DNA of 63,203 bases, taken from NCBI RefSeq assembly GCF_010672455.1, contig NZ_JAAHGO010000026.1:5710-68912 (forward strand). The letters are read 5' to 3'. Shown in pieces: positions 25,250-34,358 of the stretch; position 1 is the first letter of the stretch, and each line of letters starts with the position of its first letter. Both the position numbers and the translations under genes were made by a program. Under the pieces are notes generated by a model. The model worked only from the letters and a program-made list of their open reading frames with translations, did no database searches and was not told the origin of the DNA. This stretch comes from Okeania sp. SIO2C9. Lineage in GTDB: Bacteria > Cyanobacteriota > Cyanobacteriia > Cyanobacteriales > Microcoleaceae.

Positions 25250-27595
25250 ATGCAAACTACTGAATTTCTGAATGAGCTAAATTTATCGCAACGTCAAGCA
25301 GTACAACATTTCTGCGGGCCGATGCTAGTTGTGGCGGGAGCTGGTTCTGGCAAAACTAGAGCGCTCACCTATCGCGTGGCCCATCTAATACGTCATCATC
25401 GGGTACATCCAGAAAATATTCTGGCGGTGACATTTACAAATAAAGCTGCACGGGAAATGAAGGAGCGGATCGAGAAGCTATTTGCTGGGCAACAAGCAGA
25501 AGCAAAATATGGTAAACCATTATCAGCTTTAACACTGGAAGAACAGACTAAGTTGCGATCGCAGGTCTATAAAAGTATTACGAAACATTTATGGATGGGA
25601 ACTTTTCATAGTCTTTGCGCTCGTATTCTGCGTTTTGATATTAATAAATATCAGGATGAAAAAAAACGTCGTTGGGATAAAAATTTTTCTATTTTTGATG
25701 AAAGTGATGCTCAAACTTTGATTAAGCAAATTGTTACTAAACAGCTCAATTTAGATGACAAAAGATTTGAACCACGTTCGGTTAGATATGCTATTGGTAA
25801 TGCTAAAAATAAGGGAATGTCGCCTCTAGAATATCAAAGGTCGGAACCAGATTATCGGGGGCGGGTAATTGCTGAAGTTTATGGTATTTATCAAGATAAT
25901 TTGGCAGCTAATAATGCTCTTGATTTTGACGATTTAATCAGAATACCTGTAGAATTATTTCGGCAAAATGAGCAAGTATTGGCTTATTGGCATAAACATT
26001 TTAACCATATTTTAGTGGATGAATATCAAGATACTAATCGGACTCAATATAACTTTATTAGATTTTTAGCAACTAATGGTGAAGACCCTAAATATTTTAA
26101 TAAATGGGAAAATCGTTCTGTTTTTGTGGTGGGAGATGTAGACCAATCTATTTATTCTTTCCGCATGGCAGATTACACAATTTTGCTAGATTTTCAACAT
26201 GATTTTGGTGATGGTTTGGCGGATGAAGATACGCGGACAATGATTAAATTGGAGGAAAATTATCGGTCGCGGGAAAATATTTTGGAAGTGGCAAATAAGT
26301 TGATTGAAAATAATACTCAACGTATTGATAAAATTCTCAAACCAACGAGAGGTTTAGGGGAAGAAATTTATTGTTATGAGGCAGAAAGTGAGTTGGAAGA
26401 AGCGGAATTTGTTTGTAGTAAAATTCAGGAAATTACAGACCAAAACCCAGAGTTAGATTTAGGGAGTTTTGCTGTACTTTATCGGACTAATTCTCAGTCA
26501 CGCGCTCTGGAAGAAGCTTTGATTCATTACGATATTAAATATGTGATAATTGGCGGATTGAGATTTTATGACCGGAAGGAAATTAAGGATTCTTTGGCTT
26601 ATTTACGAGTTATTGCTAATCCGGCTGATACTGTTAGTTTGCTCAGAATTATTAATACTCCGAGAAGAGGTATTGGTAAGGCGACTATTGATTCTTTGGT
26701 AAATGCTTCTTTGGAGATGGGAATACCTTTGTGGGAAATTATTAATGATGAAACTTCTGTTAATACTTTGGCTGGTCGTTCTGCAAAGGCTGTGAATAGA
26801 TTTGCTGAGATAATTAAGAATTGGCAAAATGAAGTAGAAAATCTGACTGCTGTGGAAATTGTTGAAGGAATTTTGGAGACTTCTGGTTATATTGAAGAGT
26901 TGAAAAAAAAGGGTACGGAAGAAGCAGATAATCGACTGGCAAATTTGGGGGAATTATGTAGTGCTGTTGCTCAATTTCAAGAGGATAATGAAGATACAAG
27001 TTTAGGAGGTTTTTTGGCGAATGCCTCTCTAGCTTCTGATTTAGATAATCTACAAGATGGGCAGGAAGCTGTATCGTTAATGACTTTACATTCGGCTAAA
27101 GGTTTGGAATTTCCAGTGGTTTTTATGGTTGGTTTGGAAGAGGGTTTATTACCTCATTTTCGCAGTAAAAATGACCCTTTGTCTTTGGAAGAGGAAAGGC
27201 GACTTTGTTATGTAGGAATTACGAGGGCGCAGGAACAATTATTTATTTCTTATGCTACTGAAAGGCGACAGTTTTGGGGAGCGCGAGATGTGGCAGTTCC
27301 ATCTCAATTTTTGGCTGAGTTACCAGAAGATTTGATTAATACTAATGGGATGAAAAAGGTGATTTATCGTTCCCGTCGTCAAAGCAAAAATACTAAGAAT
27401 TCTACTGTCAAAAAATCGGCAAATAATCAAGGAGAAAATTGGAAAGTAGGCGAGAAGGTGATGCACAAAAGTTTTGGAGTAGGACAGGTAACTAATGTTT
27501 TTGGTGGGGGACAAAAATTGAGTTTGGGTATCAAATTTGGTAAGAGTAAAAAAATTATTGACCCTAGAACTGCACCGATGGAAAAATTGGAATAA
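25250..27595 (+). CDS. pcrA: ATP-dependent DNA helicase, UvrD/PcrA family
   Basis: 781 residues, normal for the family. Superfamily 1A motifs are in order: Q motif LNLSQRQAV; motif I AGAGSGKT (29-36); Ia TFTNKAAREMKER; II LVDEYQDTN; III VGDVDQSIYSFR; IV NYRSRENI; V LMTLHSAKGLEFPVVF; VI RRLCYVGITRAQEQL. The last ~65 residues (WKVGEKVMHKSFGVGQVTNV ...) form the Tudor-like C-terminal domain that contacts RNA polymerase in PcrA. The enzyme unwinds DNA 3'-5' in repair, replication restart and removal of RecA or stalled polymerase. It stands alone. The start fits the Q-motif spacing; uvrD is an equally acceptable name. Confidence 0.95.
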   Translation: MQTTEFLNELNLSQRQAVQHFCGPMLVVAGAGSGKTRALTYRVAHLIRHHRVHPENILAVTFTNKAAREMKERIEKLFAGQQAEAKYGKPLSALTLEEQTKLRSQVYKSITKHLWMGTFHSLCARILRFDINKYQDEKKRRWDKNFSIFDESDAQTLIKQIVTKQLNLDDKRFEPRSVRYAIGNAKNKGMSPLEYQRSEPDYRGRVIAEVYGIYQDNLAANNALDFDDLIRIPVELFRQNEQVLAYWHKHFNHILVDEYQDTNRTQYNFIRFLATNGEDPKYFNKWENRSVFVVGDVDQSIYSFRMADYTILLDFQHDFGDGLADEDTRTMIKLEENYRSRENILEVANKLIENNTQRIDKILKPTRGLGEEIYCYEAESELEEAEFVCSKIQEITDQNPELDLGSFAVLYRTNSQSRALEEALIHYDIKYVIIGGLRFYDRKEIKDSLAYLRVIANPADTVSLLRIINTPRRGIGKATIDSLVNASLEMGIPLWEIINDETSVNTLAGRSAKAVNRFAEIIKNWQNEVENLTAVEIVEGILETSGYIEELKKKGTEEADNRLANLGELCSAVAQFQEDNEDTSLGGFLANASLASDLDNLQDGQEAVSLMTLHSAKGLEFPVVFMVGLEEGLLPHFRSKNDPLSLEEERRLCYVGITRAQEQLFISYATERRQFWGARDVAVPSQFLAELPEDLINTNGMKKVIYRSRRQSKNTKNSTVKKSANNQGENWKVGEKVMHKSFGVGQVTNVFGGGQKLSLGIKFGKSKKIIDPRTAPMEKLE

Positions 27596-28714
27596 TGGGA
27601 GTAGGGGAGTGTGGAATAGGCATCTTGCCTGTTCCTGATATTTCCCCTATTCTATTTCTAAATTTCCCGGTCTCATATCCAGATAATGATATTAAATCTG
27701 GTAATATCGTTGTTATTCAGTATTTAAAGATAAGAGTCTATATTATATCAATTACTATGCATTAATGCTATACTTAGGTAACACTTCAGTTATTAAGTAA
27801 TTAAACTATCCTAATAAACTTTTTGCTAACTTGAGTCAATTTAATATTAATTATCATTATTTTTACTTCTCCTCTACTCCCAAGCATTCAGCCATCAGCT
27901 ATCAGCTATTAGTTGTTAGCTCATTATCAGCTCAAAATAGGAATTAGTCACCAAGGAGAATTAAAACTTATAAAAAAAATGTCTTCAGCTAACCTTAGTA
28001 ATTTCTTGAATATGTTCATGTATCTGTTTGCGCAGCATTCCGTAGGAAATGCTGAATGCTGAATGCTGAATGCTTACCTCTACTCCCCCACTCCCTACTG
28101 CCTACTGCCTGTTTTCTGGATCTATTGATTGTGAGGTTATTTAGCCGGATTTGATATTAAACCCATAAGGGAAAAATCCAGTAGTGGACTAGAGACAAAA
28201 ATCTATTGCACAGTTTTAGCTGTGTCAGTCCACTACTTAATCTTTTGTTGAGAAACAGTCTCTAACTGATAACTGAATTGACCTTATTTCCTATTCGAGA
28301 ATAACAGTTATTTGTGGGTATTTAACGAGACACAATATTAAGAGCTATATCAAAAGCTTTGACTTTAATATAAAAGTTAAATTAATGATGAGAAACAGAT
28401 AAATTAATGATGAGAATTTGATTAAAAGTATATAAATTGCTTCTAAATTGGCAATAATTAATAATTTATTTGAATAAAAGCTAATATACTTGACTGAGCG
28501 TTCTGTTATTGGTAGGGTAGTTATATAAGCAAAAAATAACCATCAATTATCAATTTATACAAGTTTGGCTCGGATTGTCCACAACTGGAAAACACCCTGT
28601 TATGACATTCTTTAGATAAACTTCTAACGCTGAAATTTGTGTGATTTTCTTTGTGGTTTCTGGAATAATCGTTCCAAAAAAACTGATAAATCTCACTTAA
28701 CAGGAGAAGCAAAA
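27596..28714. other. 1.1-kb gene-free gap with several dispersed repeats
   Basis: Contains CAGCTATCAGCTATTAG tandem units (27893-27915), a short dispersed palindrome GTTTGCGCAGCATTCCGTAG (about 28026-28045) followed by GAATGCT repeats, a small palindromic element at 28180-28237, and AT-rich DNA. No coding evidence before the Crp-type gene. Confidence 0.6.
28180..28237. repeat. 58-bp palindromic element AGTAGTGGACT ... AGTCCACTACT
   Basis: 11-bp perfect inverted ends around ATTGCACAGTTTTAGCTGTG. Related single ends lie near 8247-8275 and 25158-25185. Confidence 0.6.
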
Positions 28715-29320
28715 GTGCCGACGAAGCTCTTAGATATAGATATCCTTCCTTCTTATTTACGTCAAACGATCGCTATGCGAGAGTTGTCAGAAGAGCAAAA
28801 ACTATTCTGGCAGGGAGACTCAGCTCAAGCAGTCTTTATTGTCAAGACTGGGCGACTCAAAGTAGTGCGCTACAAAAGTTGTGGAACAATAGTTAGGTTA
28901 TGCACTGCTACAGCAGGAGATATTTTAGCCGAGACAACACTTTTTTCTAGCAGATATACCAATACAGCGATCGCAGAAACAGCCTCACAAGTAATGGTTT
29001 ATCCAAAGAAACATTTTTTAGCAGCTTTGCATAGCTATCCCGACTTAGCTGAAGATTTCATGGCAATTTTAGTCAAAAAGAATCAATGTCTACAACACCA
29101 TCTAGAATTACGGGATATCAAGACTGCCCACGAACGAGTGCTTCAATATTTATCCCAGATAGCTAGACTTTCTAACCAAGCATCTGTCAACTTAGATAGA
29201 CCCCTCAAAGAAATAGCTGCTGAGTTAGGGTTGACCCCAGAAACTCTATCCCGTGCCCTAAAACGCTTAGAAAGAGATGGTTTGATTAGTCGTTCTCAGC
29301 GTGCGATCGCCCTACATTAG
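28715..29320 (+). CDS. Crp/Fnr-family transcription regulator
   Basis: 201 residues from GTG 28715, chosen because AGGAG (28702-28706) lies 8 bp upstream; an in-frame ATG at 28637 would add 26 unlikely residues. The N-terminal cyclic-nucleotide-binding fold (residues ~20-120) contains FWQGDSAQAVFIVKTGRLKV and GDILAETTLFSSRYTNTAIA, but the canonical phosphate-binding RxA arginine is not evident, so the effector may not be cAMP. The C-terminal winged HTH is clear: LKEIAAELGLTPETLSRALK RLERDGLIS. It likely controls transport or stress genes; targets cannot be inferred. Confidence 0.88.
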   Translation: MPTKLLDIDILPSYLRQTIAMRELSEEQKLFWQGDSAQAVFIVKTGRLKVVRYKSCGTIVRLCTATAGDILAETTLFSSRYTNTAIAETASQVMVYPKKHFLAALHSYPDLAEDFMAILVKKNQCLQHHLELRDIKTAHERVLQYLSQIARLSNQASVNLDRPLKEIAAELGLTPETLSRALKRLERDGLISRSQRAIALH

Positions 29321-29439
29321 AGTTGTTGGGAGTGGGGGAGTAGGGAAGTGGGGGAGTAGGGGAGTGGAGGAGTAGGGGAGTGGGGGAGATTGAAGTAATT
29401 ATAGAATTATCAACATATACTATATACCCCGATTCTATA

Positions 29440-29750
29440 TTACCGAATAATTAAGGTTTAAAGCCTCTCCTTTAAGGGAGAAAAAAGCGGAAAATATCAG
29501 GTAACGGGGAAAATATCAGGAACGGGCAAGATGCCCATTCCACAATGCAAAACTCCTAAAATTCAGACAACACAATATTTTCCTCCTTCCTCCTTCTAGT
29601 CAAAGGATGGCTCCGAAACCTGCGCTGACCGACCATCGACCAAGATAAAATAAAGTTCAATATTTCAAACCTCTGACTTTCCTACGGAATGCTGCGCAAA
29701 CAGGTACTGATAACTGATAACTGATAACTGATAACTGATAACTGAAATGA
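29440..29750 (+). mobile_element. Double-hairpin element with SDR inside and CTGATAA tail reaching the AraC start
   Basis: TTACCGAATAATTAAGGTTT left end, CCTCTCCTTTAAGGGAG hairpin, a diverged ~170-bp middle, ATATTTCAAACCTCTGAC interrupted by a short dispersed palindrome TTTCCTACGGAATGCTGCGC in the second hairpin, AGGTACTGATAACTGATAAC tail of five 7-mers, and GAAATGA at the right end. Upstream, 29321-29390 is a GGGGGAGTAG-type tandem repeat. Confidence 0.7.
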
Positions 29751-30652
29751 TACTACAATCTAATGTAATTCCTCAATCAACAAAAATATCAGACCAACCA
29801 GAATCTAGCAAACTATTGATATCAAGTAAACAGAATAATTGGCAAGGTATTCTGCTACAACGTATATACTATTCCGCAGCAGAAAGTAAATTTTCCTTAC
29901 CTGCAATACCAGAAGAACTACTGATAATTCATTTAGACTATCCTTGTCACATAGAGCGATCGCTAAAAGGAAAATACGACCGGGGGAGAATAGTACCTGG
30001 AGATATAACTGTTGTGCCAAGTGGAGAAATTTCCCAATGGCATATTCAAGGAAACCCAGACTTGTTATACATATATTTAGCACCTTCGCTCATGGAAAAA
30101 GTTGCGACTGAAGTAGTAGAAGTAGACCCCCAGCGAATTGAACTCGTAGACAGATTTACTCTGCGCGATCCATTTATTCGCCAGGTTGGGTTGCTGCTAC
30201 TAGGGGAACTAGAATCAGGAGGAGTAGCAGGTCGGTTATATGCAGAATCATTAGCATATTCATTAACCGTTCACTTAGTCCGCGAATATTCCACTATGAC
30301 TTTAGAAGTTAATGAGTACCGAGGAGGATTATCAAAATATAGACTTCGTCAAGCAATTGAATATATTAATGAACATTTGGACCGAGATTTAAAACTAGCT
30401 AGAATTGCTGCTGTAGTTGGTATGAGTCAATATCATTTTTCCCGGTTATTCAAACAATCAATGGGTATTAGTCCCTATAAATATGTAATTCACCAAAGGG
30501 TAGAAATGGCAAAAAAATTATTGAAACAACAAAATATAAGTATTACAGAAATTGCTTTTCAATGTGGTTTTTCTCATCAAAGCCACTTAACTAAAATCTT
30601 TCATCAACTTACAGGTACTACTCCAAAACAATACAAAAACCAAGTTATTTAA
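29747..30652 (+). CDS. AraC-family transcription regulator
   Basis: 301 residues. The N-terminal ~170 residues form a cupin-like sensor region of unknown ligand (LLISSKQNNWQGILLQRIYY ... RGRIVPGDITVVPSGEISQW). The C-terminal ~100 residues are a double HTH of AraC/XylS type: RLRQAIEYINEHLDRDLKLA, VGMSQYHFSRLFKQSMGISP and ITEIAFQCGFSHQSHLTKIF, ending TGTTPKQYKNQ. The start ATG (29747-29749) is part of the GAAATGA right end of a mobile repeat and no ribosome binding site precedes it; no other credible ATG lies near the N terminus. The repeat insertion may have replaced the native promoter and leader. Confidence 0.9.
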   Translation: MILQSNVIPQSTKISDQPESSKLLISSKQNNWQGILLQRIYYSAAESKFSLPAIPEELLIIHLDYPCHIERSLKGKYDRGRIVPGDITVVPSGEISQWHIQGNPDLLYIYLAPSLMEKVATEVVEVDPQRIELVDRFTLRDPFIRQVGLLLLGELESGGVAGRLYAESLAYSLTVHLVREYSTMTLEVNEYRGGLSKYRLRQAIEYINEHLDRDLKLARIAAVVGMSQYHFSRLFKQSMGISPYKYVIHQRVEMAKKLLKQQNISITEIAFQCGFSHQSHLTKIFHQLTGTTPKQYKNQVI

Positions 30653-30761
30653 AGCAGATTTTATCGTGAATAAATCTGTACAGTTTCAGAGATAAAAATT
30701 AAATTTTTGTAGCTATAAAATTACAATAATTGTTTAAAATAATATATCAGATACTGTTTGT

Positions 30762-30870
30762 CAATAATTGATAATTACCTCTCCCTAAAAGGAAGAGAAT
30801 TGACAGGATAGGGAAAATTTTTTTTGTTTCTCCTTTAAAGGAGAGGCTTTAAACCTTAATTATTCGGTAA
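30762..30870 (-). mobile_element. Double-hairpin element, reverse orientation
   Basis: Read on the minus strand: TTACCGAATAATTAAGGTTT, hairpin CCTCTCCTTTAAAGGAGA, T-rich spacer, CCTTTTAGGGAGAGGTAATT and a short tail. It lies in the gap 30653-31192, which holds no gene. Confidence 0.65.
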
Positions 30871-31192
30871 AAGGAATATTAAATCCAGGTGTAGGGTGGG
30901 TTAGACGACAACAATTATGGGTAGGGAAGCAAAATTTTAACTGTCCGTCATAATCCACCGAACATACCGAATATTAAGACAGTGTATTGGCTTAATCTTT
31001 GCTTGTGCATTCGCTCTCTAAATAACATAATCTATAGTTAGTATTTTTAGATATAGTGTTTCTCAAGTTAATGAGGTACAGTTGTTTTTCTTCTTTTCTA
31101 TGCCCTACTCCCTACTCCCTAAAATAAACGAATAAAGTATGATTTTTTAGAGTAAAGCAGTCAAATAATATATATAATAAAGAGCAGAATAT

Positions 31193-32887
31193 ATGTTATC
31201 AAATAATTCAAGTTATCAAACCAAAATTGAGATGAAAAAAAATAAACAGAATAGCAAACTATCTGGCATTCAAAAGTTAGCTCAGTCAATTAATGACCGA
31301 CTAAAATCAAAATTGTCTCGTCGTGTAGTGTTATGTGTTTTTACTAGCATTATTGTCATTGAAGCAATTCTTTTAATCCCTTCTGTCAAGAGAAGAGAAA
31401 AAGAACTTCTATCTCAAATTAAGCAAATGTCCTCTGGGAAAGTTGCTTGGATTTTGATTACCTATCCTAATGCTTCACATACAGAGCTTGTCAATCATTT
31501 ATCAGAACTTATGCAACATAATGCTTCAATTTTAGGAGGTGCTGTTTATGATACTAACAAACAAAAAGTAGGTACATTTGGTGAGTCTCCAGAATTGTCA
31601 CTTTCTGAAGTAAATAATTCCAAAAAACTCTTCCTTTCCACCAGTAGTAATGTTTATCGTTATGATGACTTAATTTGGTCTGGAAAAGATATGCAAACAG
31701 ACTATAGTATTATTATTCGCCATGATTGTTCTAATATCAGACCAGAATTACTGGCTTATATTTCTCGAATTATTGGTTTAGTTATTATCATATCTCTGTT
31801 TTTGACAATTACAGTTTGGCTATGTTTAGAACCAATTATAATTAATCCTATTCTACTATTAAGAAGCGATTTGAATCAAGCAGGGGAAGCAATATATAAT
31901 GATCGAGAACCACCTGCATTTAGCTCAATTTCTCTCCAAAGACAAGATGAATTAGGAGAAGTAATTAATGCCTTTGAACTAATGTTTATGAAAATTTCTG
32001 AAGCAATCAGTGAGCGGAAAAAAGCTGAAGCAGCTTTACAGGAAAGTCTAGAAAAAGTCAAAGCTTATTCTCAAGCTCTTAATTATGAATTAGAGCAAGG
32101 TCATCAGATGCAGCAGAATTTTCTACCTGCTAAAATTTCGCAACAAAATGGTTGGGAAATTGCTAGTTTCTTTCAACCAGCTAGACAAGTTGCTGGTGAT
32201 TTTTATGATGTATTTGAACTTTCTAATCATACAGTAGGATTAGTAATTGCTGATGTTTGCGATAAAGGAGTAGGAGCAGCATTATTTATGAGTTTGTTCC
32301 GCAGCTTAATTAGAGTTTTTTCTGGTCAAAATTATTTTGAAGAAATGAATGAGGATTTAGGAAGCGAAAAAGATAAGTTGTATTTAGATAGAGGTCTAGC
32401 TACTGAAGATTGCTATCATGCTTTGAAAGCTGTATGTTTGACTAATAATTATATTGCGAAAAATCATGGCGAAGTGGGAATGTTTGCCACACTTTTCTTT
32501 GGGGTTTTAGACATAAATAATGGCAAAATTACTTATATTAATGGTGGTCATGAACCACTATTTATTATTAGTGCTACAGGAGAAATCAAGGAAGAGTTAA
32601 ATTCTACAGGTCCAGCAGTTGGAATGTTGCCCGATATGAAATTTAAAATTGAACAAACTCACTTAGAAGTTGGTGAAATTTTATTGGGTTACACAGACGG
32701 AGTACCAGAAGCTCGTAATGGTAAAGGTGAATTTTTTACCAATGAAAAATTGCGGTTACTTGTAGAGAAAAAAGCAGCTTCGGCGGAAGGTTTACTCAAA
32801 GAAATATCTACTAGTGTTTTAAATCATACTGGTAGTGCCACACAGTTTGATGATATTACTTTATTGGCTGTACAACGACAAGTTTAA
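31193..32887 (+). CDS. Membrane-bound PP2C-type phosphatase with HAMP domain (RsbU/SpoIIE family)
   Basis: 564 residues. TM1 at about 44-65 (RVVLCVFTSIIVIEAILLIP), an extracytoplasmic sensor of ~120 residues, TM2 at about 188-212, HAMP at ~215-268, a coiled coil to ~310, and a SpoIIE/PP2C domain to the end. Catalytic metal-binding motifs are visible: PARQVAGDFYDVF, VIADVCDKGVGAALFMSLFR, YINGGHEP and LLGYTDGVPEARN. Such proteins dephosphorylate anti-anti-sigma (STAS) proteins in partner-switching pathways. No STAS or kinase partner lies next to it, so the partner is elsewhere. The start fits the basic N terminus; the ribosome binding site is weak. Confidence 0.92.
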   Translation: MLSNNSSYQTKIEMKKNKQNSKLSGIQKLAQSINDRLKSKLSRRVVLCVFTSIIVIEAILLIPSVKRREKELLSQIKQMSSGKVAWILITYPNASHTELVNHLSELMQHNASILGGAVYDTNKQKVGTFGESPELSLSEVNNSKKLFLSTSSNVYRYDDLIWSGKDMQTDYSIIIRHDCSNIRPELLAYISRIIGLVIIISLFLTITVWLCLEPIIINPILLLRSDLNQAGEAIYNDREPPAFSSISLQRQDELGEVINAFELMFMKISEAISERKKAEAALQESLEKVKAYSQALNYELEQGHQMQQNFLPAKISQQNGWEIASFFQPARQVAGDFYDVFELSNHTVGLVIADVCDKGVGAALFMSLFRSLIRVFSGQNYFEEMNEDLGSEKDKLYLDRGLATEDCYHALKAVCLTNNYIAKNHGEVGMFATLFFGVLDINNGKITYINGGHEPLFIISATGEIKEELNSTGPAVGMLPDMKFKIEQTHLEVGEILLGYTDGVPEARNGKGEFFTNEKLRLLVEKKAASAEGLLKEISTSVLNHTGSATQFDDITLLAVQRQV

Positions 32888-33065
32888 TAACAAGTCTGAT
32901 AAATATTTGCTACAAATAAATAGGTGATTTTTTAGGAGTCAGGAGTCAAAATGAATGGCTTTAATACCAGTTTTTAGGTCAGAAATTATCTTTTTGTCAA
33001 AGGAACATCAGCCAAATCGTATTTTTGACAATTAGCACCCTAGGAGCACATTAATTATTCTGATG

Positions 33066-33205
33066 TTTACCGAAAAATTGTGGTTTAAAGCCTCCCCTTT
33101 TAAGGGGATAATAAATAAAAATTTTCATCTCTTTGTCAATCCTCTTCTTTTCAAGGAGAGGTAATTATTAATTATTCATTATTCATTATTCATTATTCAT
33201 TATTG
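33066..33205 (+). mobile_element. Double-hairpin element with TAATTAT/TCATTAT heptamer tail
   Basis: TTTACCGAAAAATTGTGGTT left end, AAAGCCTCCCCTTTTAAGGG hairpin, spacer, CCTCTTCTTTTCAAGGAGAGG hairpin, then TAATTATTAATTATTCATTA repeats. Nearly the exact inverse of the copy at 34003-34226. The surrounding gap 32888-33500 also holds a duplicated 37-bp block TTTTTCGCTCCCGTGACAAT (33316 and 33377). Confidence 0.75.
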
Positions 33206-33500
33206 AATTCCCCTCCCAGGAGCAGGGCTAATTCTTTGCCTGGGGAGAATATTTACAACTCTATATTTTTGCTTAACTAATCCTAGCAAGATGTACGAAA
33301 TTTCAAAGGATACAATTTTTCGCTCCCGTGACAATAAATTGACCCTACTGCCCCACTCCCCTACTCCCCCACTCCCTTTTTCGCTCCCGTGACAATAAAT
33401 TGACCCTGCTCCCAGGAGGGGTTAGGAGTGAGTTCCTTCTTAGTAGGGACGTTGTATGCAACATCCCTACCCACTCCCCTACTCCCCTACTCCCTCACCT

Positions 33501-33719
33501 CTAAAAAGGGCGTACTAATAATGTAATTCCCTGACGACCGATAACTGCAACTTCTTGACCAGGTTCAAGAGTCATGCTGTAACCTCTAAAAAGCATAGCA
33601 GGCCAATATGTAGCTTTGAATTTAACTCTCCCAGGTTCATCAAAAGTAATCTTTTCATCGACCACACCAACTTGAGGTTTAGAAAATATTTTGGGAGTAT
33701 TATTACTAAATGTCTGCAT
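33501..33719 (-). CDS. NfeD-like OB-fold protein, short form
   Basis: 72 residues matching the soluble C-terminal domain of NfeD-like proteins: VGVVDEKITFDEPGRVKFKA then a hydrophobic strand and LEPGQEVAVIGRQGITLLVR. No membrane segments, so it is the stand-alone short type. NfeD proteins partner with membrane proteases or stomatins; neither lies next to it. It is flanked on both sides by dispersed repeats. Start by family match. Confidence 0.75.
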   Translation of the reverse strand: MQTFSNNTPKIFSKPQVGVVDEKITFDEPGRVKFKATYWPAMLFRGYSMTLEPGQEVAVIGRQGITLLVRPF

Positions 33720-34002
33720 TACTATTCTTCCTTTATTCCTTAAATTTGAGTCAGTATTAATTTTTTAAATGCCCCCATAGTTAGAAAATCTTAAAAAGCT
33801 TAAATACTTGATTTTGTTCTTAAATAGCACTACATTTTGCTGATGTCGTTTTCCGGAGATTATTGAGTTTACAGTTCTGATAATTTTTGTAGATATATAT
33901 ACTTGTCGCAATTTTACTTGAGGCTGTAATAGAATTAGGTATTTACCAAGGGTGATAAATGTTTGCTACATTTTATTGAGCGGGGGAGCAGGGAAGAATT
34001 CA

Positions 34003-34226
34003 ACAATGAATAATGAATAATGAATAATTAATAATTAATAATTAATAATTAATAATTACCTCTCCTTGAAAAGAAGAGGATTGACAAAGAGATGAAAATT
34101 TTTATTCTCTTGGTCGATTGGATATGGCTCCTTTGACCTCGCCATCCCATCCTACGGAATGCTGCGCAAACGACCGCTTATTATCCCCTTAAAAGGGGAG
34201 GCTTTAAACCACAATTTTTCGGTAAA
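34003..34226 (-). mobile_element. Double-hairpin element with heptamer tail, reverse orientation, SDR inside
   Basis: Minus strand: TTTACCGAAAAATTGTGGTT, CCTCCCCTTTTAAGGGGATA, an inserted block with CGTTTGCGCAGCATTCCGTA (short dispersed palindrome), AAAATTTTCATCTCTTTGTC, CCTCTTCTTTTCAAGGAGAGG, then seven AT-rich heptamers. Confidence 0.75.
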
Positions 34227-34358
34227 AACAAGAATAATTAACAATAACTAGCTAATTGGTATTATATAAAATCCGGTTATATAGTATATGTTTATAATTC
34301 TATCTACACTTCAATATTCAACCTCCCCTACTCCCCTACTGCCTACTCCCTGCTTAAC

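Noticed and set aside
27596-28714. tRNA or other structured RNA in long gene-free gaps (27.6-28.7, 57.6-58.6, 59.8-61.0 kb)
   Set aside because: By eye no cloverleaf or TTCRA loop with matching stems was found; a covariance-model scan would be decisive.
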